Assembly: GCA_004352715.1 (NCBI GenBank)
Contig: SCFE01000007.1
Location: 1,170,115-1,234,114, forward strand
Source: Hofstenia miamia
Taxonomy: Eukaryota; Xenacoelomorpha; Acoela
DNA length: 64,000 nucleotides
Direction: 5' to 3'
Shown: positions 62,230 to 64,000 of the stretch, piece by piece
How the letters are laid out: the number at the start of each line of letters is the position of its first letter
Numbering within the stretch: position 1 is the first letter of the stretch
Made by a program: the position numbers and the translations under genes
Notes under the pieces: model-generated
Seen by the model: only the letters and a program-made list of their open reading frames with translations
The model's database searches: none
Told to the model about the DNA's origin: nothing

Positions 62230-62806
62230 AAACGTTTCAAAGATAAATTCTTTCAGAACTAAGCAGTATATTTCTAGGTCTATCCTTTTCCCAAGACAGC
62301 TAATCATATTTAACACACTGTTAACATTTTTCAAGCTCATCAAGAAATTACCACCTTATAATATTATTTCAATGCATGGATTTATTCATAAGCATAATTC
62401 CAGATCAAAGCACTATACCTGGATTAAGTATAGAAAAAAGGTTTTGCAAAATTCATTCATTAATACCGCTATCCGAACTTGGAACTCATTACCTAAAGAG
62501 ATAAGGAAAATTGAAAAATTGCAAGCTTTTAAGAAGCACATTTAATATTTTCCTTAAGCAAAAGTATATCTCGGGTAAAGCATGGTTAGGATACATGTTC
62601 TACAATAATGATTATACAACATCTTGCTCTTGAACTCCTGATAGTAATTTATCCCTAGCCTGGTAGATTTATTGTATATAGACCCTTATCCTATTGTATG
62701 TGTTTGTATGTATGTATGTATATTTGACGCCGCTATTCAGATAAATTACCAGTTTATAATTGTTAATATTTATCTGAATAAAGAATATCTTATCTTATCT
62801 TATCTT
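62230..62806 (+). pseudogene. LINE fragment copy B with (ATCTT)n tail
   Basis: Bases 62230-62728 repeat 61821-62228 almost exactly, plus a 108-base stretch missing from copy A that encodes the NSFINTAIRTWNSLPKEI-type LINE C-terminus. It then reaches the true 3' end, GAATAAAGAATATCTTATCTTATCTTATCTTATAG at about 62777-62811. The single N at 62229 between the copies suggests two alleles placed in tandem. Confidence 0.78.
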
Positions 62807-62811
62807 ATAGG

Positions 62812-64000
62812 TCTAATAATGCTGGTTCTAAAATTTGAACCACTCAATTTAAATTCAGCTATTTTTATCTAAAATTTTCTTTAAATTTAGTATCATTGCA
62901 ATACAAGCATTCGCTTAGAAAATTTACGTACAGTATAATTGGCTACTATAATTGCACATGCTTATATTGTAAGGTTGATTAGTATCAACTAATTAATATC
63001 AAACTAAATCTGAAATTAAATTAACATCACTCCTGTTAAATGTCCATGTTTTTTGGAAACATTGTTAGTCAACTATGTTTTATTTATTCAAATTATTGTA
63101 CACCTTTTGAATTCTTGTATAATGATAAGGAAATTTACGTTTAGAATATAGATAATTATTAAGTACTAATTATTTCTCTAAATAACGGCTTTAAAAATTT
63201 ACTAATTCAAAATATTCACGAAAAAATTGCATAAAACAACACAGGCTAGTAGTAATATATTTATTAAATTGTTTGTAATAATATATTCACTTAATGTAAA
63301 TTTCTGGGCTAGAATCACTTTCTTTACACCGTTTCAGAATTATTTCAATTTCGTTATTGGTTTAATTTCAAATGAGTTTTCTTGACGTCTAAAAATGGCT
63401 GTTTAATCCAGAGAAAAACACCATATCATATAGAAGAACTCTTAACAACTTTGAAAAATAATGAAGCACATTGATGTGGATTATATGGTACTTTTTAAGG
63501 AAATGTCCAATTATCAGAAATGTAATTTTAATGTGAGAAGTTTCTTTCATAAAAATTAAGCGCTAATTTATGTTGCAGCTTAAGATTTCAATTTTTATAT
63601 TTTTAAGTTTGTAAGAAGGACACTCTCATAATTTAAATGGGTCATGGCAACCAACTGCGTGAAGCAGTTAAAGGGTTGCCTCAGAAGAAAATAGGTTCTG
63701 CTATGTAGGCTATGCCTTTTATCTCAGAAACAATTTTTTACAGGTTTGATGCTTTGAATGAGTTATTCCTAAATATTTAAATGCATTAATTGTCGGGATG
63801 TATGTTATTGAAAGTTAAAATATTTTTTAACATAGATTACTATTAGAAGAAATTCATTTTGTAAAATTGAGTTTTTCCAACAAAATGCGTAGTTTGTGCA
63901 TTGAAGAGTACTGGAGTCAATTAAATTTGATTTGTTCTATTGCAACATCTAATTACTTATTAGCAAAAAAATTCAAATATCATTGATGTAATTATTGATT
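62812..64000. other. Non-coding stretch
   Basis: No gene, element boundary or RNA gene recognised. Confidence 0.5.

Noticed and set aside
1-64000. Search for direct-repeat/spacer arrays (CRISPR), operons or bacterial-type genes
   Set aside because: Eukaryotic sequence; only microsatellites and transposon repeats are regularly spaced, and none shows repeat-spacer structure.

Overview
This is a strongly A+T-rich window of nuclear DNA from an invertebrate-type metazoan. Four things support that. Two spliced-looking animal housekeeping genes are present. Introns of 1-3 kb carry ordinary GT/AG borders. There are many (AT)n microsatellites. A dense, mostly decayed set of animal transposons is present: hAT, piggyBac, Tc1/mariner, Polinton/Maverick, Penelope, Ty3/gypsy and a LINE of CR1/L2 type. 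I cannot name the species. The low GC together with this transposon mix would fit a cnidarian, mollusc or chelicerate, and that is inference only.

Host genes. Two are convincing, both on the + strand. POLD2, the small regulatory B subunit of DNA polymerase delta, lies in four coding exons (22977-23137, 26075-26331, 28612-28913, 30159-30746; 435 codons plus stop), and its exon phases join perfectly. SUPT20H (Spt20, a SAGA co-activator subunit) is one uninterrupted coding exon, 51105-53060 (651 aa), preceded by a splice acceptor at 51040-51041. Nothing suggests the two genes work together.

Layout. 1-14 kb: gap-broken non-coding DNA with three hAT-type non-autonomous elements or MITEs showing exact or near-exact 8-bp target duplications, a long-terminal-inverted-repeat element with a 1000-N gap, and a mariner-like transposase relic. 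14.7-17.8 kb: a Polinton-type integrase scrap interrupted by a complete but dead piggyBac element with TTAA at both ends. 18-22.9 kb: no recognisable gene. 22.9-30.8 kb: POLD2, with a hAT MITE in intron 1 and Penelope fragments in intron 2. 31.9-36.5 kb: a Polinton/Maverick fossil (coiled-coil protein, packaging ATPase, PLA2-like region plus integrase plus chromodomain, helicase motif VI joined to a GIY-YIG-like domain). 37-38.9 kb: Ty3/gypsy pol relic. 39-46.5 kb: mostly empty. 46.5-48.3 kb: hAT element with a dead BED-finger transposase. 50.5-51.0 kb: internally deleted mariner-like element ending 47 bp before the SUPT20H exon. 54.3-62.8 kb: pogo-like MITE, one long LINE with an SGNH-hydrolase ORF1 and a 2A-like motif near the start of ORF2, 3' fragments of further LINE copies, and a second Penelope fragment.

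Several single-N or short-N junctions (7855-7875, 26392, 26600, 26908, 62229) sit between near-identical copies. They look like haplotype or assembly duplications rather than biology. I found no CRISPR array, operon or rRNA gene, and no intact tRNA gene.
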